A DNA stretch of 64,000 bases from Symbiodinium microadriaticum (taxonomy: Eukaryota > Sar > Dinophyceae > Suessiales > Symbiodiniaceae): NCBI GenBank assembly GCA_001939145.1, contig LSRX01000048.1, positions 621,127 through 685,126 on the forward strand, in the 5' to 3' direction. Positions 45,501-56,924 of the stretch are shown in pieces (the stretch's first letter is position 1; each line of letters starts with the position of its first letter). A model generated the notes under the pieces. The model saw only the letters and a list, made by a program, of their open reading frames with translations, was not told where the DNA came from and ran no database searches. Position numbers and translations under genes: made by a program.

Positions 45501-47374
45501 CTGAGAGCGTGGTGAAGCATGCTGCCGTGCAGGCCTTGGCCGTTCTCGCCGCCTCGGCCGGGCCCTTGGCCGCCAAGGCAGATGACGTACCCGCTCTCCA
45601 GTCCATGGGAACCCCGCAGATGCAAATGCAGCAGCCTGGTGGGGGCCTTCAGCGAGTCTCGGGCCGCGTGACCTACTCCCGGCTCTTGGAGTTCGTGGAC
45701 GAGGGCTCCGTGAAGCGAGTCGACTTTTACGACCTCGGCCGCACGGCGGTGGCCACGGTGACCGTGGCCGGCCGGGAGCAGCAGCTGGTGTGTGACCTCC
45801 CAGGTGCTACCACAGGCCTCATCGAGAAGCTCACGACCAAGGGCATCTCAATTGAGGTCCACCAGCCAGAGAAGCCGAACCCCATCTTCAACGTCTTGGG
45901 CGATGTCGCCTTCCCCTTGCTTCTGATTGCCGGACTCCTGTTTCTGCGCTCCCGTGCCCCCGGCGGTGGTGGCATTCCTGGCTTCGGCAATCAGGGCCAG
46001 GCGAAGATCATGATCACTCCCGAGACCGGCGTGAAGTTTGAAGATGTCGCCGGAATCGACGAGGCCAAGGAGGAGCTCATGGAGATCGTGGATTTTCTGA
46101 AAGCGCCAGAGAGGTTCGTGAAGGTGGGCGCGAAGATCCCTCGCGGCGTGCTGCTGACTGGCCCACCGGGCACCGGTAAGACGCTGATGGCCAAGGCTTT
46201 GGCGGGTGAGTCCGGAGTGCCTTTCATTCAGTCCTCTGCTTCGGAGTTCATCGAACTCTTCGTCGGGGTGGGTGCCTCGCGCGTGCGCGACATCTTTAAG
46301 CAGGCCAAGGAGAAGGCGCCCTGCATCGTCTTCATCGATGAGATTGATGCCATCGGAAGACAGCGCGGTGCCGGCATGGGCGGCGGCAATGACGAGCGAG
46401 AGCAGACGCTCAATCAGATCCTCACGGAGATGGACGGCTTCGAAGGCAACAGCGGCGTGATTGTCGTCGCGGCCACCAACAGGTCGGACATCCTCGACAA
46501 CGCCCTGCTGCGTCCTGGACGCTTCGACCGCCGGGTGCAGGTCGGCCTGCCAGATGTCAAGGGACGGGCCCAGATTTTGGAGGTTCACGTCAAGAACAAG
46601 AAGTTGGATGGAGAGATCACGCTCATGGACATTGCCAAGCGCACTGCAGGATTCTCCGGCGCTGATCTCGAGAACCTCATGAACGAGTCGGCCATCCTGG
46701 CTGCTCGCCGCAACAAGAAGGCCATCAGCATGGATGAAATCAACGATGCCACGGATCGGGTCATCGCCGGATTGGAGGGCCGAGCCTTGCAGGACAACGC
46801 AGCGAAGAAGCTCATCGCTTACCACGAAGCAGGACATGCTATCGTTGGCACACTCCTGCCGTATCATGACCCTGTCAACAAGGTGACCCTGATCCCTCGC
46901 GGGCAGGCAAAGGGTCTCACGTGGTTCACGCCCGGAGAGGATCAGAGCCTCATCTCGGCCGCCATGCTCAAGGCGCGCATCGCCGGCGCCCTCGGTGGCC
47001 GCGCCGCAGAGCAGCTGGTCTTTGGTACGAGCCAGGTCACGACAGGCGCGGGCGGGGATCTCCAACAGGTCGAGCGCATGGCTCGTGCCATGGTCACGCA
47101 GTTCGGCATGTCGGAGGTCGGTTCTCTGGCCATCGATGACGGCGGCTTTATGGGCCCGGACTACTCAGAGGAGTTGAGCTCGAAGATTGACAATGCTATC
47201 AAGGAGATCTCGGATGATTGCTATTTGAATGCGCTGAACATCCTGATGACCAACCGGGCTTGCCTGGACCGGGTGGCCGATGAGCTCACCGAGACGGAGA
47301 CCATGACGGGTGACCGCCTTCGGGAGCTCATTGCCGAGTACGTGGAGATTCCCAGCAAGCTTGCTGCCGTGTGA
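42600..47374 (+). CDS. ftsH: Tandem FtsH polyprotein: two thylakoid-type AAA+ zinc metalloproteases
   Basis: ATG 42600, exon 42600-42702, probable intron 42703-42905, then open to 47374: 1523 residues. Residues 1-34 are signal-peptide-like, ending F31-V-A-P, then an Ala/Arg/Ser-rich transit region: a bipartite plastid presequence. Module 1: a hydrophobic segment near 178-202 ending AFAAD, a membrane segment near 280-303, Walker A GPPGTGKT at 377, Walker B FIDEID near 434, second-region-of-homology Arg fingers (RPGRFDR), zinc site H599-E-A-G-H and the third ligand in TGASND. Module 2: Walker A at 1120, Walker B at 1175, H1341-E-A-G-H and TGAGGD. Module 1 resembles plant type A (FtsH1/5); module 2 resembles type B (FtsH2/8; [13 protein letters not shown]). 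In plants A and B form one heterohexamer that removes damaged photosystem II D1. The linker holds a Cys cluster (about 823-845) and a second thylakoid-transfer-like segment (about 903-930), so cleavage into two proteins is likely. All catalytic residues are intact. Confidence 0.96.
42628..43033 (+). repeat. Two direct 203-bp copies at the FtsH 5' end
   Basis: Units 42628-42830 and 42831-43033 abut exactly. They differ at about five bases plus one balanced 3-base insertion/deletion. Since 203 is not a multiple of three, the copies are read in different frames. Confidence 0.97.
42703..42905 (+). other. Probable 203-bp GC-AG intron made by the tandem duplication
   Basis: CCCCAG|GCAATG in unit 1 and CCCCAG|GAAATG in unit 2 give a GC donor, an AG acceptor and a G after the junction. 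Removal deletes exactly one unit, joins PSFVAP across the border and makes the gene one frame of 1524 codons including stop. Other equivalent positions within the repeat would give the same protein length. Confidence 0.6.
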
Positions 47375-47377
47375 GCG

Positions 47378-49078
47378 GGCAGAGGGCTTGTCGTCTGTAG
47401 CACGTGTGCTTTATGCGAGACCTATCCTGAGAGGATCTAACTTATCTAACCGAGAGGTTTGTCATTTGTGCCCCAGGCATAGGTTCATAAGCAAGTGCCT
47501 TTGAGGGGACAAGGCAGCTCCTAACAAATAGGTCACGCATGAGTCGGAGACAAAACTCCGCCCGGACATTGGCAGAACCTGTGGGCGACCACACTCTGGA
47601 AACTGGAAGGAGGTTAGCTTGCAGTCCGTCTGCAGATCAGAAATCGAATTCTTTCAACACGCGGCTCTTTTTCCTGACCTTGGCACAAGCTCACAGCAAG
47701 TGTTAGTGCCTCCCTGGTACAGAAGCCAAAAATACGGACACATCTACTCTTTAGGTTCCGTATTATAAGGATACGGTCACATTTCTGAAAGTCCTCAGCC
47801 CACGCATGCAAGCAGAAGAGCTTGTGCTTGAATTTGAGTACAGCCGACAAGGTCTCAGTTTTTAGATGAGCCGCGCTTACGAACATTTTCGGCAAAGGGA
47901 CCACCGACCACAAAGCACAAAGCTTCCCGCTTTCACCAAGAGCTTCAAGGACTGTCGTCGGATCCCAAGTTTACGTAGGGGCTTCGGCCTGCCAAGCGGT
48001 CGTCGGTGTGCCCGGCTGCCTGAATACCTTCGATGTCGATTCCTGGAGGAAAGATGCAGGAATCTGTAGACTTCTGTAGACCAACGTAAGTTCTACCCAT
48101 AGACTGTGTGGAAATTGGACCTCGTCTGGCTTGTCCGAGTTGTGAGAGCGTAAGTAAGTAAGTCAGTAAGTAGGTAAGCAAGCAAACAAGCAAGCACTAA
48201 AGTAGGTAGGCAGGCAAGTAACTGACTAAGCGCGCCAGCACATAAAAGTGGTTAGGTGACACCGTCATGACAGGCCACATTTGCAGTATGTCGCTTGGAT
48301 GTTGTTGTGAAGCTGCTTTTTCATACATTTCTGGAGCAAACGGCAGCCCAGCAGGCCATGGACGGCCCTGCTTTTGATACTGCAGCAGGTCGAAAAATCG
48401 ATCAGGGGAGAGCCCGTGCCTGGCTTGGACAAGGCCGGGGAAAGGTCCAGCGAATTCTGCTGCTATGCTGGTGCTGCGGTTGTGGTGCTGTTGGCATTGT
48501 CGGTGGGGGTGCTGCTGCTGCCGCTCCTGCTTTTGTTTGTCAGACTTACCGAGCATCGAGTGACCTACCTCAACTTAAGTCTGCCCGTCACTGTCAGCGG
48601 GCGATGGCCGCATGTGGAAGAAAGAGAGAGAGTGTGTGTGTGTGTGTTTGTCTGTGCCTGTGTCTGCAGTGTGCAGTCAGGGCCGTTGTCAAATATGTGG
48701 TAGTTGTTTTAACAAGGTGCCTGGGGCCTTTGGCGATCCTTTCTGAAATTCGAGCCCTCCCGCTCCACCAGCTGTGGCTGGCCCGAAGGGACATCTGACT
48801 CTGACATGGGCGGTTTCCTAAACGTTGTCTTGGCACTATTACCTATAGATGAATCCAATGTATATACCTGAATAGCGCACAAAGACCACATGTCATAGTG
48901 TAAATCGTGACTGAGCTAAATACGGACGCGGCATCTCGCCCTGCAAACCAGTGCGACAGAGCTCTGGTCCAGGTGGCAGCATGTACTCTGTGCGGGTCGA
49001 TAGCCAACACTCATCCGACTCAACACGAGTCAAGATCATCACCTCCACCGGCAACAAGCATGCTGAACAGCTGCCGCC
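47378..49078. other. No recognisable gene
   Basis: Probable 3' region of the FtsH gene, then short frames. Includes the dispersed motif at 48118 and a short (GT)n at about 48632-48650. Confidence 0.45.
48118..48230 (+). repeat. Dispersed motif joined to a GTAA-type repeat
   Basis: CCTCGTCTGGCTTGTCCGAG, then TTGTGAGAGC, passes directly into GTAAGTAAGTAAG and further degenerate GTAA/GCAA/GTAG words. This is the clearest case of the motif with a simple-repeat tail. Confidence 0.6.
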
Positions 49079-49079
49079 A

Positions 49080-49335
49080 TCAATAGGTTAAAATGTCAGC
49101 AACAGTAAGCACCAATAGTTACCAACAGCCGCAGCCCTCAATAAGCGACACTAGCAGTCAATAAGCGAAAAGATTGCACCAACAATATGCACCAATAATG
49201 CTCAATAGCCGCAGCCCTCAATAAGCAACAATAGCGCTCAATAAGCGAAAGCATAGCGCGACAACAATAAGCAACAATACCGCTCAACAGCTCGCAGCCA
49301 TCAATAAGAAGGAATAGCGCTCAATAAGGGCCTCT
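49080..49335. repeat. Degenerate minisatellite with CTCAATAAGC units
   Basis: About eight imperfect copies of CAATAAGC/CAATAGC words, several as AATAGCGCTCAATAAGC and two preceded by GCCGCAGCC. Confidence 0.85.
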
Positions 49336-51100
49336 TGTGCGTTATTGTTGCCCGCACTTGGCCTTCAATCTGGGGTGCCCTCCTGTGGGGTCCCCCCTGA
49401 AACCCGCTATGATTACACAGCTGGGCATCTGTAAGCAGGTGCAGCCTAACAGCCTGAACATCTTCAAGTTTCCGCTCATTGCGATGTTCTGGAACATGAT
49501 CTTCTACATGCGCTGTTCTTAGCATTTTCCGTGGCCCGGTGGAAGGCTGGCAGTCTCCTCTTTTTTCCTGTGCTTTCTGCAGGGTGTGCTTGGCCTACTT
49601 CACTGACTGCAAGTTCTTCGATGCAGAGCCAAAGTTGGACATGGTCCAGTGTGCTGCCAAATACGAGGACTTCTGTCAGTGACACTCCTTTCTAGAAATG
49701 GCCGCCCGAGTTCACCGGAGAGGATTTTTACGGCTTCTGCACTTACATGCCCTGCTTCTTGCATCTCTGCCGCGCATACTATGCCGCCTGTCCTGAATGA
49801 AGTGGTTGGTACGGAGATTTCTTGAAAAAGGCACCGAAACATTGCCTGTTCCCGGCCCCACTTGAGTCTCAGTCACAGACAGTTCCTGCTCAGGCCATGT
49901 ACTCCCAGGGCGGAATGGCATCGGTCTCAGCTTGAAGCTTTGTCGAAACTTCTGAAGCTGTTCTCTTTCCGAAGGTCATTTTCGGCGATGGTTTCTGCAT
50001 GGGCAGCAGCAGCTTAATCCAGAAGATGTCGAGCAGACAGAATGTCGCCCGGTAAGATAGGTCAGGCCGAGAGATTTTTGGAGAAAAGGTCTCTCGTGAC
50101 GGCCTTGGCAGCGCCCGTCGAATTCGAGAAGTTTCAAGTTCTCCAGTTCCATCAGTTTCAGGGCATTCTGCTGAGCTGCGGAAAACATGCCCTTTTGTGT
50201 TCTGCCCTGGCTAATGACCTTGCTCACAAGCAGTCTCTACAGCAGCGGCTACGTGCATGTAGTCGGTGGCCGGTCAAGGCCACCTGAAGCTTTTGCCAGC
50301 ACCCTTCTGCTTGGCAAGGTTCTAGCATTCATGCAGAGAAGAGCCATGCAGTTCCGCGTGCTGGCAAGAGGCGAGGGAGCACTTGCTCGTCGGCTGGCAG
50401 TGGCGAAGCGCCAGAGCTGGCACCCTGTTGAATGCGTTGCTGCGCCAGAAAAGGGGGGGGGAGAAGAGCAGACGTGGCTGTAAGCAAAGAAGTTTTCATG
50501 TCAAGTGTTTGCTTTGGTTCGAGCTTCAGCACTGACCGCCAGACCAAGCCGCACGAATCATGTGGAGGGCGCTCTTGGCAGGGCTGCTGGCTGACGTGCT
50601 GGCTGAGGAGGCAGGATGGCTCCTGCATGCTGCAGGCCTAGCACGAGGTACACGCTAAGGACAAACGTGCGATGGCCGAGGCTAAGCAAATGAAGGCCCT
50701 GCGTGAGAAGACCTGGAACAAGGGCTTCTGCAAAGGCGAGCCCATCACGCAGTAGAACTTCAATGGCTTCAAGCACGGTGACGAGATAAATCCGAATGCT
50801 ATCAAGGGCAGAACGATCACGGCCACTCGCCGTGCCACAGAGCCGGATTCAGGTTTTGGCAAGCCCTGCCCGGGGCCCTTCCTGGTTTCGACACTGGGAG
50901 GATTTCCGCAGTGTGGACAAGGATTTGCAAAGATGCAAAGATGGCCGAATCGTCGTTTGGTCCAAGGACGGCAACCGGCGCAAGGACCTGGAGGAGCCCA
51001 CCTTCGTGGAGCTCGACGGCACCAAGAACCGTTTGGTGAAGAACATCTCTGCGTAGACACGTGCAATTTCCGTGATTCAAACTGCGAGCTGTACTCTCTG
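49336..51100. other. Unassigned, possible exons
   Basis: Exon-like frames occur at 49580-49680 (VCLAYFTDCKFFDAEPKLD, Cys-rich, ends at a stop) and 50641-50755 (KRAMAEAKQMKALREKTWN). Frame changes and stops interrupt them. Together with the secreted VWD-like locus just downstream they may be remnants of a related extracellular protein, but this is a guess. Confidence 0.3.
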
Positions 51101-51104
51101 TCCC

Positions 51105-52271
51105 ATGACTGGATTCTCGCAGGTGTGCTTCGCCGCAGCTCTGCTCGTGCTGTGCTCTTCGATCCGTTGTTCCGCTGCCACGCCGAGCGAAGAGCCAGGC
51201 TGTGCGGCAGACACAGACGTGCTGCTCCAACAGCGCCATGAGAGCCCAATCAGCCGAGGAATGCAGCTGGCTGAGTTGATCAAGCTCTCAGATGATCCAT
51301 CCGCGGCAAAGTCTGAGATTGATGTGCCCAGCGGGCAGGTCGTGGACATCAACATCGGAACGAACCTCAGTCCCATGAAGTCGGCAGGTGACAACTTTCT
51401 CGTGCTCGTCGATCCGCTCCCGGAAGTTTGTGACAAGCTGAAGAGCCATCTGCATGACAACAAGCATGTGGCGGTGTTGTGCTGTGCAGCGTCTGGGGCG
51501 ACCCCCACATCTACATCCTCGATGGCGACAAGTTCGACCTGTTTGAGAACGGCACCCACCCCATATTCGAGTTCTCCGGCCAGAAGCTGGTGCAGCCTAA
51601 GCAGAAGGGACCTGCAGAGGTGGACTGGGAGCTCCATTGCGGTGGCCCACTGGACGGAGCAGGGCTTGCTGCTGGACCGTTCCATGGGACGCTTCCGCCA
51701 GGCACTGGAATGTTTTCCAGCAAGGACCGGGGGACCGCGGTCGTTGGGGGGTGCTGAGCAAGAATGGCCACACTGTGTCCTTGCTGGAGGACGAGGACTA
51801 CGTCACTAGCTTCGAGTACGTCAACGAGAAGAGGATCAGTCCACGCATGAACGGTCAGCACGGCAGGAAGGACACGATCGCGATGAACACCGTTTGCAAA
51901 GCCCAGGGGCATCAGCCTGCGTGTCAGCATGCCGAACATGGCCGACGGCCAGTTCTTGCAGGGCCAAATCAACCCGCGCCGGTGGTAAGCACAAATTCCA
52001 GACGAATCAGGGCTGGGCAAAGTTGGGTGGCACTGCCGAGGTTGCGGATTTCCTCGAGGGCCTCGAGGGCAAGCAATGCAAGCAAGCCTTTTTCTTGCTG
52101 CATCCTTCGAAGATGCCGCACGCGCCAAGGCGAAGAAGCTGTGCAGGGGAAATCAGTGAGGCCGAAGGCATCAATGCACAGATCTTCGAAGACTGCATCT
52201 CGGACGTGTGTCGAGGTGGTGAAAAGTTTGCGAAATCGGCAGCCGAGATTCTGGCAGGTCTTGACCAGTGA
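51105..52271 (+). pseudogene. Secreted VWD-like domain protein, frame broken several times
   Basis: From ATG 51105 a signal peptide is clear (MTGFSQVCFAAALLVLCSS, then IRCSA), followed by a region reading VLLQQRHES and then about 90 residues. Near 51480 the sense changes frame to LCSVWGDPHIYILDGDKFDL, then FENGTHPIFEFSGQ, which matches the start of a von Willebrand factor D-type domain (W-G-D-P-H, D-G). Further pieces follow in other frames: LSKNGHTVSLLEDEDYV (51760), ISLRVSMPNMADGQFLQG (51905) and, at the end, IFEDCISDVCRGGEKFA, a VWD-like C-terminal Cys motif, with a stop at 52271. At least three frame changes without good splice sites indicate a decayed gene, although tiny introns or sequence errors could explain some. 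In life it would be an extracellular or cell-surface adhesive protein. Confidence 0.6.
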
Positions 52272-52539
52272 GGCAAGCAGTGACGCAAGGAGTAGCAGTC
52301 TATCGGAGAAGATCCTGTTGCAGCCATGTCATCCCGTAAAGATGTTGGGGTGGGCTGAGGATGCCGTTTCTTTGCGTTTGTTTTCGTTGTTAAGAAGTTT
52401 TCGACGTCGCATTCTTTAGGAACTGCTGGAATAGGCACACGTCATCACGCTTCTTGCAGCTGTTACAAAAAGGCTGAGCCTGCCTGTGGACTGATCACGC
52501 TGGCAGGGGTTGCTTCGATTCGTAGACTTGCGAAGTGAA

Positions 52540-53900
52540 GCGTGGACGACATGAACTTTCCATCAAATATTGCTGTGACCTGCGCAGCTCGCTGCTGCGA
52601 AATCCTTGCCGCAGTATCTGGAGCTTCTTGGACCAGCAAAGCGGAGCAAGTTTGGGAAATTGGGCCTTCTTCGAGTGTTGGATTTGTTGGGATCTTGCAG
52701 CGCGGGCTCGAAAATGCGTCGGATCCCTTAAGATCGCCCAGGAAGCATAGCGAGTGGTGACGACTTTTGCGCTGAGGCAGCGCTACGGCTTCAAGTCCTT
52801 CTTGCAGGTCAGCACGGGCGATGTGACATATGTGCTTCGAGAGTCCACAGCACATGGGTGGAGGATCTTGAAGTACTCAAGCCCCAATCAGGAGCTTCGA
52901 AGTGCATCGGTGCGCAACACCAAGCCCTTACTCAGCGCGGCGACGGCCGGGCCCACGACACCTTGAACTGCCCCAAAGACTTTCCAAGAGGATGCTACGC
53001 ACATGGGTCATGGAGCACCATCCAATGTATGGATGTTGCAGATGTGGCTATTTCTCCACCTCCCTCGCAAGTGCTCTTTGCATCTTGGATGCTTCTCTGC
53101 AGGTCCGGCTGCAGATGTGGGGGATGAATGCTGGGAGTGCGGTGACCCAGGCAAGAGTGCAAAGGGATATGCGTATGTGCCGTGTGTGTGTGTGTGTGTG
53201 TGCGTGCTTCTACAGGAAGGAAGTGGGGGGGGGAGGGAAAGTGTGAAAATATCCTGGGAAGCAAGCCAGGCTCAAACCGTACGATGGCTCACCATGAGTT
53301 CATTTCGCACGGCAGTACTACAGCAAGGACTTCACCAGGTGTTTCTAGGGATCCGCGCTCAAGTTAAGCTAGATGTTCGTTCTAGAGCAGCATGTCAACT
53401 CCCTGCCTGGATCTCAGCGTGCTGTCCGGGTTTTTGAGGGGAAGGTGGTGCGATGTGTCCCGATGATCCCAGGTTTCGGCCTCCTCTTGCCTTGGCGGTC
53501 ATGGCAGCCGCAGCGAAGCTGGTCACGACCGCTTGGGATGGGGCCCCAGAGTGGCTTGAAAGGGACGGGCAAAGAGTGCTTCTGACCGAGGTCATGGACG
53601 AGCCTCTCTTGAAGAGCAGCGCAGCTCTGAACCAGGCTGCGCTGTCTTTGATCTATTTCTGGCAGGGTTCAAACCATTCTTGCCAGGAGGTGCATGGGCT
53701 GAGGACGAAAGCCAGGGCCCTTTTTTGGCCCTGTGGAGTTGGCTTTTGCAGGGGCTTTGTGCTTTGCCTTCTCAGGTGCTTAGGCTACTGCTGCGGCTTT
53801 TGTTCTTGGCTCTGGCCTTGAGCCAGCTGCTGGAGGAGGGCCGGGAGACGCCGGAGGTTCAAGCAAGCAAGATTGGTTGCTACCAGTAGTTGGGTACCGA
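52540..53900 (+). other. Possible exons of an unknown protein
   Basis: Frames with protein-like composition lie at 52556-52735 (VTCAARCCEILAAVSGASW, then KAEQVWEIGPSS) and 53498-53665 (VMAAAAKLVTTAWDG, then LTEVMDEPLLKSSAALNQ, LSLIYFWQG). Leu-rich hydrophobic helices follow at 53730-53830. No domain is recognised and splice borders are not proved. A (GT)n run at 53185-53202 lies between them. Confidence 0.3.
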
Positions 53901-54289
53901 AGACTGTTGCTCGGACGAGGTTCTGTGTGCCCCTTTCCTTGCGACTGAGGGTGCACATCGACACCCCGCTAGTTGAATTACACTACATGCAGCTGATGTA
54001 GCTTCGAAGCCTTTGGAAGGAGACGCAGGGTAAGCTGCTTCCAAACTTTACAGCAGGTCTTCCCGAGTACTGCAAGTCAGAAATCGAACCTCGCCCCGTC
54101 TTTCGATGAAGTGCCCTGCACGAGGACTTCTTTTCGGCCACAGGCTATCTGGGTCACTTGCAGGGCTTTCAGTCCCGCGGCAGCTGGAGAAATGTTGTCT
54201 TTGTCACTTCTCGAAGAGCCAGAAGGTCAGTACCAAGAGCAATGAGCGGCGAACACTGCTGCTGCTCCAGCTCCTGCTTCCACTACCTG

Positions 54290-54376
54290 CCTCTCTTTCT
54301 CTCTGTCTCTGTCTCTGTCTCTGTCTCTGCCTCTGCCTCTGCCTGCCTCTCTCTCTCTCTCTCTCTCTCTCTCCAG
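54290..54376. repeat. Pyrimidine tract (CTCTGT)n/(CT)n
   Basis: Long CT-rich strand-asymmetric microsatellite. The poly-Arg/Glu and poly-Ser/Leu frames over it are artefacts. Confidence 0.95.
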
Positions 54377-56920
54377 GTTGTCTCTCTGTCTGTCTTGCTC
54401 TTGATCTGCTTGCCAGTGCTGCATCTTACGCTGATGCTGTTTCTCTGAGTTTTCTTCCTCTGCCGCTCCTGCTCGGACTCGTCGTCCCTCTCGACCGTGT
54501 GCTCCTGCTTGGGCTCTTCCATGACACTACCCCGTGGCCCGTGCGCCCGTGCGCTTAGGAAGATGCATGCTTTGGCCTTGATGCTGGCCTTCAGTTCTGG
54601 CACTCAGCTCATTTTGTCTCTGACCGACAGGGCATCCAAGCATTCCGAGGTCCAAACACGGTGGCAGCAGTGGCTGGCACGTGGATGATTGAGGCCTGCA
54701 ATTCGTCGCTGGGGGGCTTGTCGCCGTGAAAGAAAGAAGCTGGCAGGTGAAAATGAGCTGGACTCATCGGCTATTCCTGCAGCCCGACATGTGCTACCCT
54801 CGACGTTTTGGCGATGACCATATGTGCCCAGATCATAGCAGTCACGCTTCTCCGGGGTGTATGTCTGCCAAGGCTCGGCGTCATCTCGGATGCCATAGCT
54901 CTTGTGGCGCCCCCAAGATCGGGCCTAGAGTCCTAAGGTTGGAAAAAATTGGAAAAGGAGACCCTCTGCGGCTCTTTGCAAGAAGGGCGATACTTACTGG
55001 ATCTGGTCAGATCTGTGGCATCTGCAAGCTCACGATTACTGTTGACTGCTTCTGCTGCTGCAGATGGACATGCTGTCTGCATGAACAAAAATTCCAACGA
55101 CATTTTTGCTGCTGATACAACACGAACAACGAGGACCAAAATGAAGCTTCATGGCCCAGACGAAACCTGCCAAGCGGTGCCTCCGGACGTTGCCATGCGG
55201 GAGCCAGAAATAGTGAGGCTTAGTTTGATGATGATGAATGATGATGATGATCGTGGTATTGAAGTCCGCAACATGATGTTAATGTCAACTGTTCAGGTCG
55301 ACCCTCCTCGTCATCCTCGGCCTCATCATCATCGTCACAATGCCCGCAGTAAAACTTCCTGTTCAGCACTCCCATCACACTTCTGCGTGCTACGGTTTCT
55401 TAGATTCTCCAGACTGTCTTGTTGCAGGCCAGTGTTGCCATTGTTATTTTCGTGTTATTGGCCCTCATGCCTGTCATGGTCATCAAATCACAAGTATGAA
55501 CAAGAATCTTGAGCATCGTTGTCGTACTTCTGGTAGTTGTGCCTCGCTATCCTCGGTAGCCCATATGCTTGCTCTTGCCGTGTCACTCCGCCCTGTTGTC
55601 GCTATTGCTGCCACATGCCGATGGTTGCCACCAGTCTGGTTCTTTTGTGTAAGTGAGTCACTGAAAAGGCTCGAAATGAGCCCGATGTATCCAATTAGTT
55701 TCCCTAAACCTCGTCTGACCTTGTCGAGCGCGAGTGCTACAAGCAAGTGTGTCGTCCATGTTTTCCTTCGAAGACCAATGCCAGCATGAGTTTGAACTAT
55801 GGTATGGCTATCAACCTTTTTGCAGTCAGCGGTTGTCGGCACTGCCAAGCTTGGCTGCCCATGCGGAAGCACACCCCTCCTACCAGCAATGGCTGACCCC
55901 AGACCTCAGAGTCATCCCCCCTCACGCTTTGACACATATCGCAAGCCGTCTAGTAAATCAAGCCTTCTGACTTCGAAATATCCCGCAACAAGCCCCATCT
56001 CAACAATTTACACCATAATTCAGAATACAAAATTCACCACCAATCGACTGACACAACTTGGCAAGCCGATTGGAACAAACAGAAAAGTAAACACAAGCAG
56101 AAACAACGCTACACCTAGTTTGATCGGCAGTCCTAAGAAAGCAGAAGTTCCCATCAAGATGGATTTCCTGGCAGTTGAGAGCAGAGGTGCGGGAAGGTGC
56201 TGTTGGGGCCTCTTTTTTTGTTGGCTTTCTGGATTTCCTGGGCCTGGGTGTTTTGTTTCCTTTAATTTTTCCACACCTGCTCGTTTAGGGTCGTTTTTTG
56301 GTATGTTTTTTGTTGGTTCTCACCAAGAACTGCATTGAAAACAATGAGGAGGCCTGGCCATGGCCGGCCCCTGCCAGAGCCGGGTGGCGCCCGTTTGCCA
56401 CCCGCGGCGATGAGCTGTCGTTGTGGGTCAGCATTGAGTGTGAGACATACAAGTTGTGATGAGCGGTCATCCGTTATCTCCATTGCTGTCCAGCACCATG
56501 GCTCTGGGTATTTTCTGTTTTTGGCTAGTTTGTGTTTGATTTCTGGGGTTAGCCGGTTACAGTTACAGTAGCTCATGCTTGCGTCTGCAGTTTCTGTAGC
56601 CAGCATGGCACAGTTTTCGTGGCAGTGTCAGTCCTCAGGTGTACTGGGGTGTGCTTGGCTTCGTCTATGTCTTCCCGCTCTTCCTGTTTGGAACGACTGA
56701 TGGGGCTGGGTGGGTTGCTTGCAGCTGGATAGCTGACTGGTAGCCAGATCACTTTACGTCGAAGCCGCATGCCCCGCATTGCAAATCTCAGAAGCATTTA
56801 AAGCTTCAGGCGGAAGTTGCAACCTTGAAGCCTCCGTCAGTCGTGAGAGTGCTTGCCCGAAGCCCGGAGCCCGGAGCCTACAAACACTGGCAAACCAGGA
56901 CCCACGGCGTGCTGGGATTC
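54377..56920. other. No recognisable gene
   Basis: Short frames only; a GAT-rich stretch at about 55227-55252. The dispersed motif occurs at 55709. Confidence 0.4.
55709..55745 (+). repeat. Copy of the dispersed motif
   Basis: CCTCGTCTGACCTTGTCGAG then CGCGAGTGCTACAAGCAAG. It closely matches the copies at 14957 and 59203. Confidence 0.5.
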
Positions 56921-56924
56921 TGTG

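Noticed and set aside
45848..47065. 405-codon minus-strand frame inside the FtsH gene
   Set aside because: Antisense shadow of GC-rich coding sequence. The same holds for 44264-45280 and 42878-43843.
42600..47374. Bacterial contamination as the source of ftsH
   Set aside because: The bipartite plastid presequence, the two-module fusion and the GC-AG intron speak for a nuclear dinoflagellate gene.
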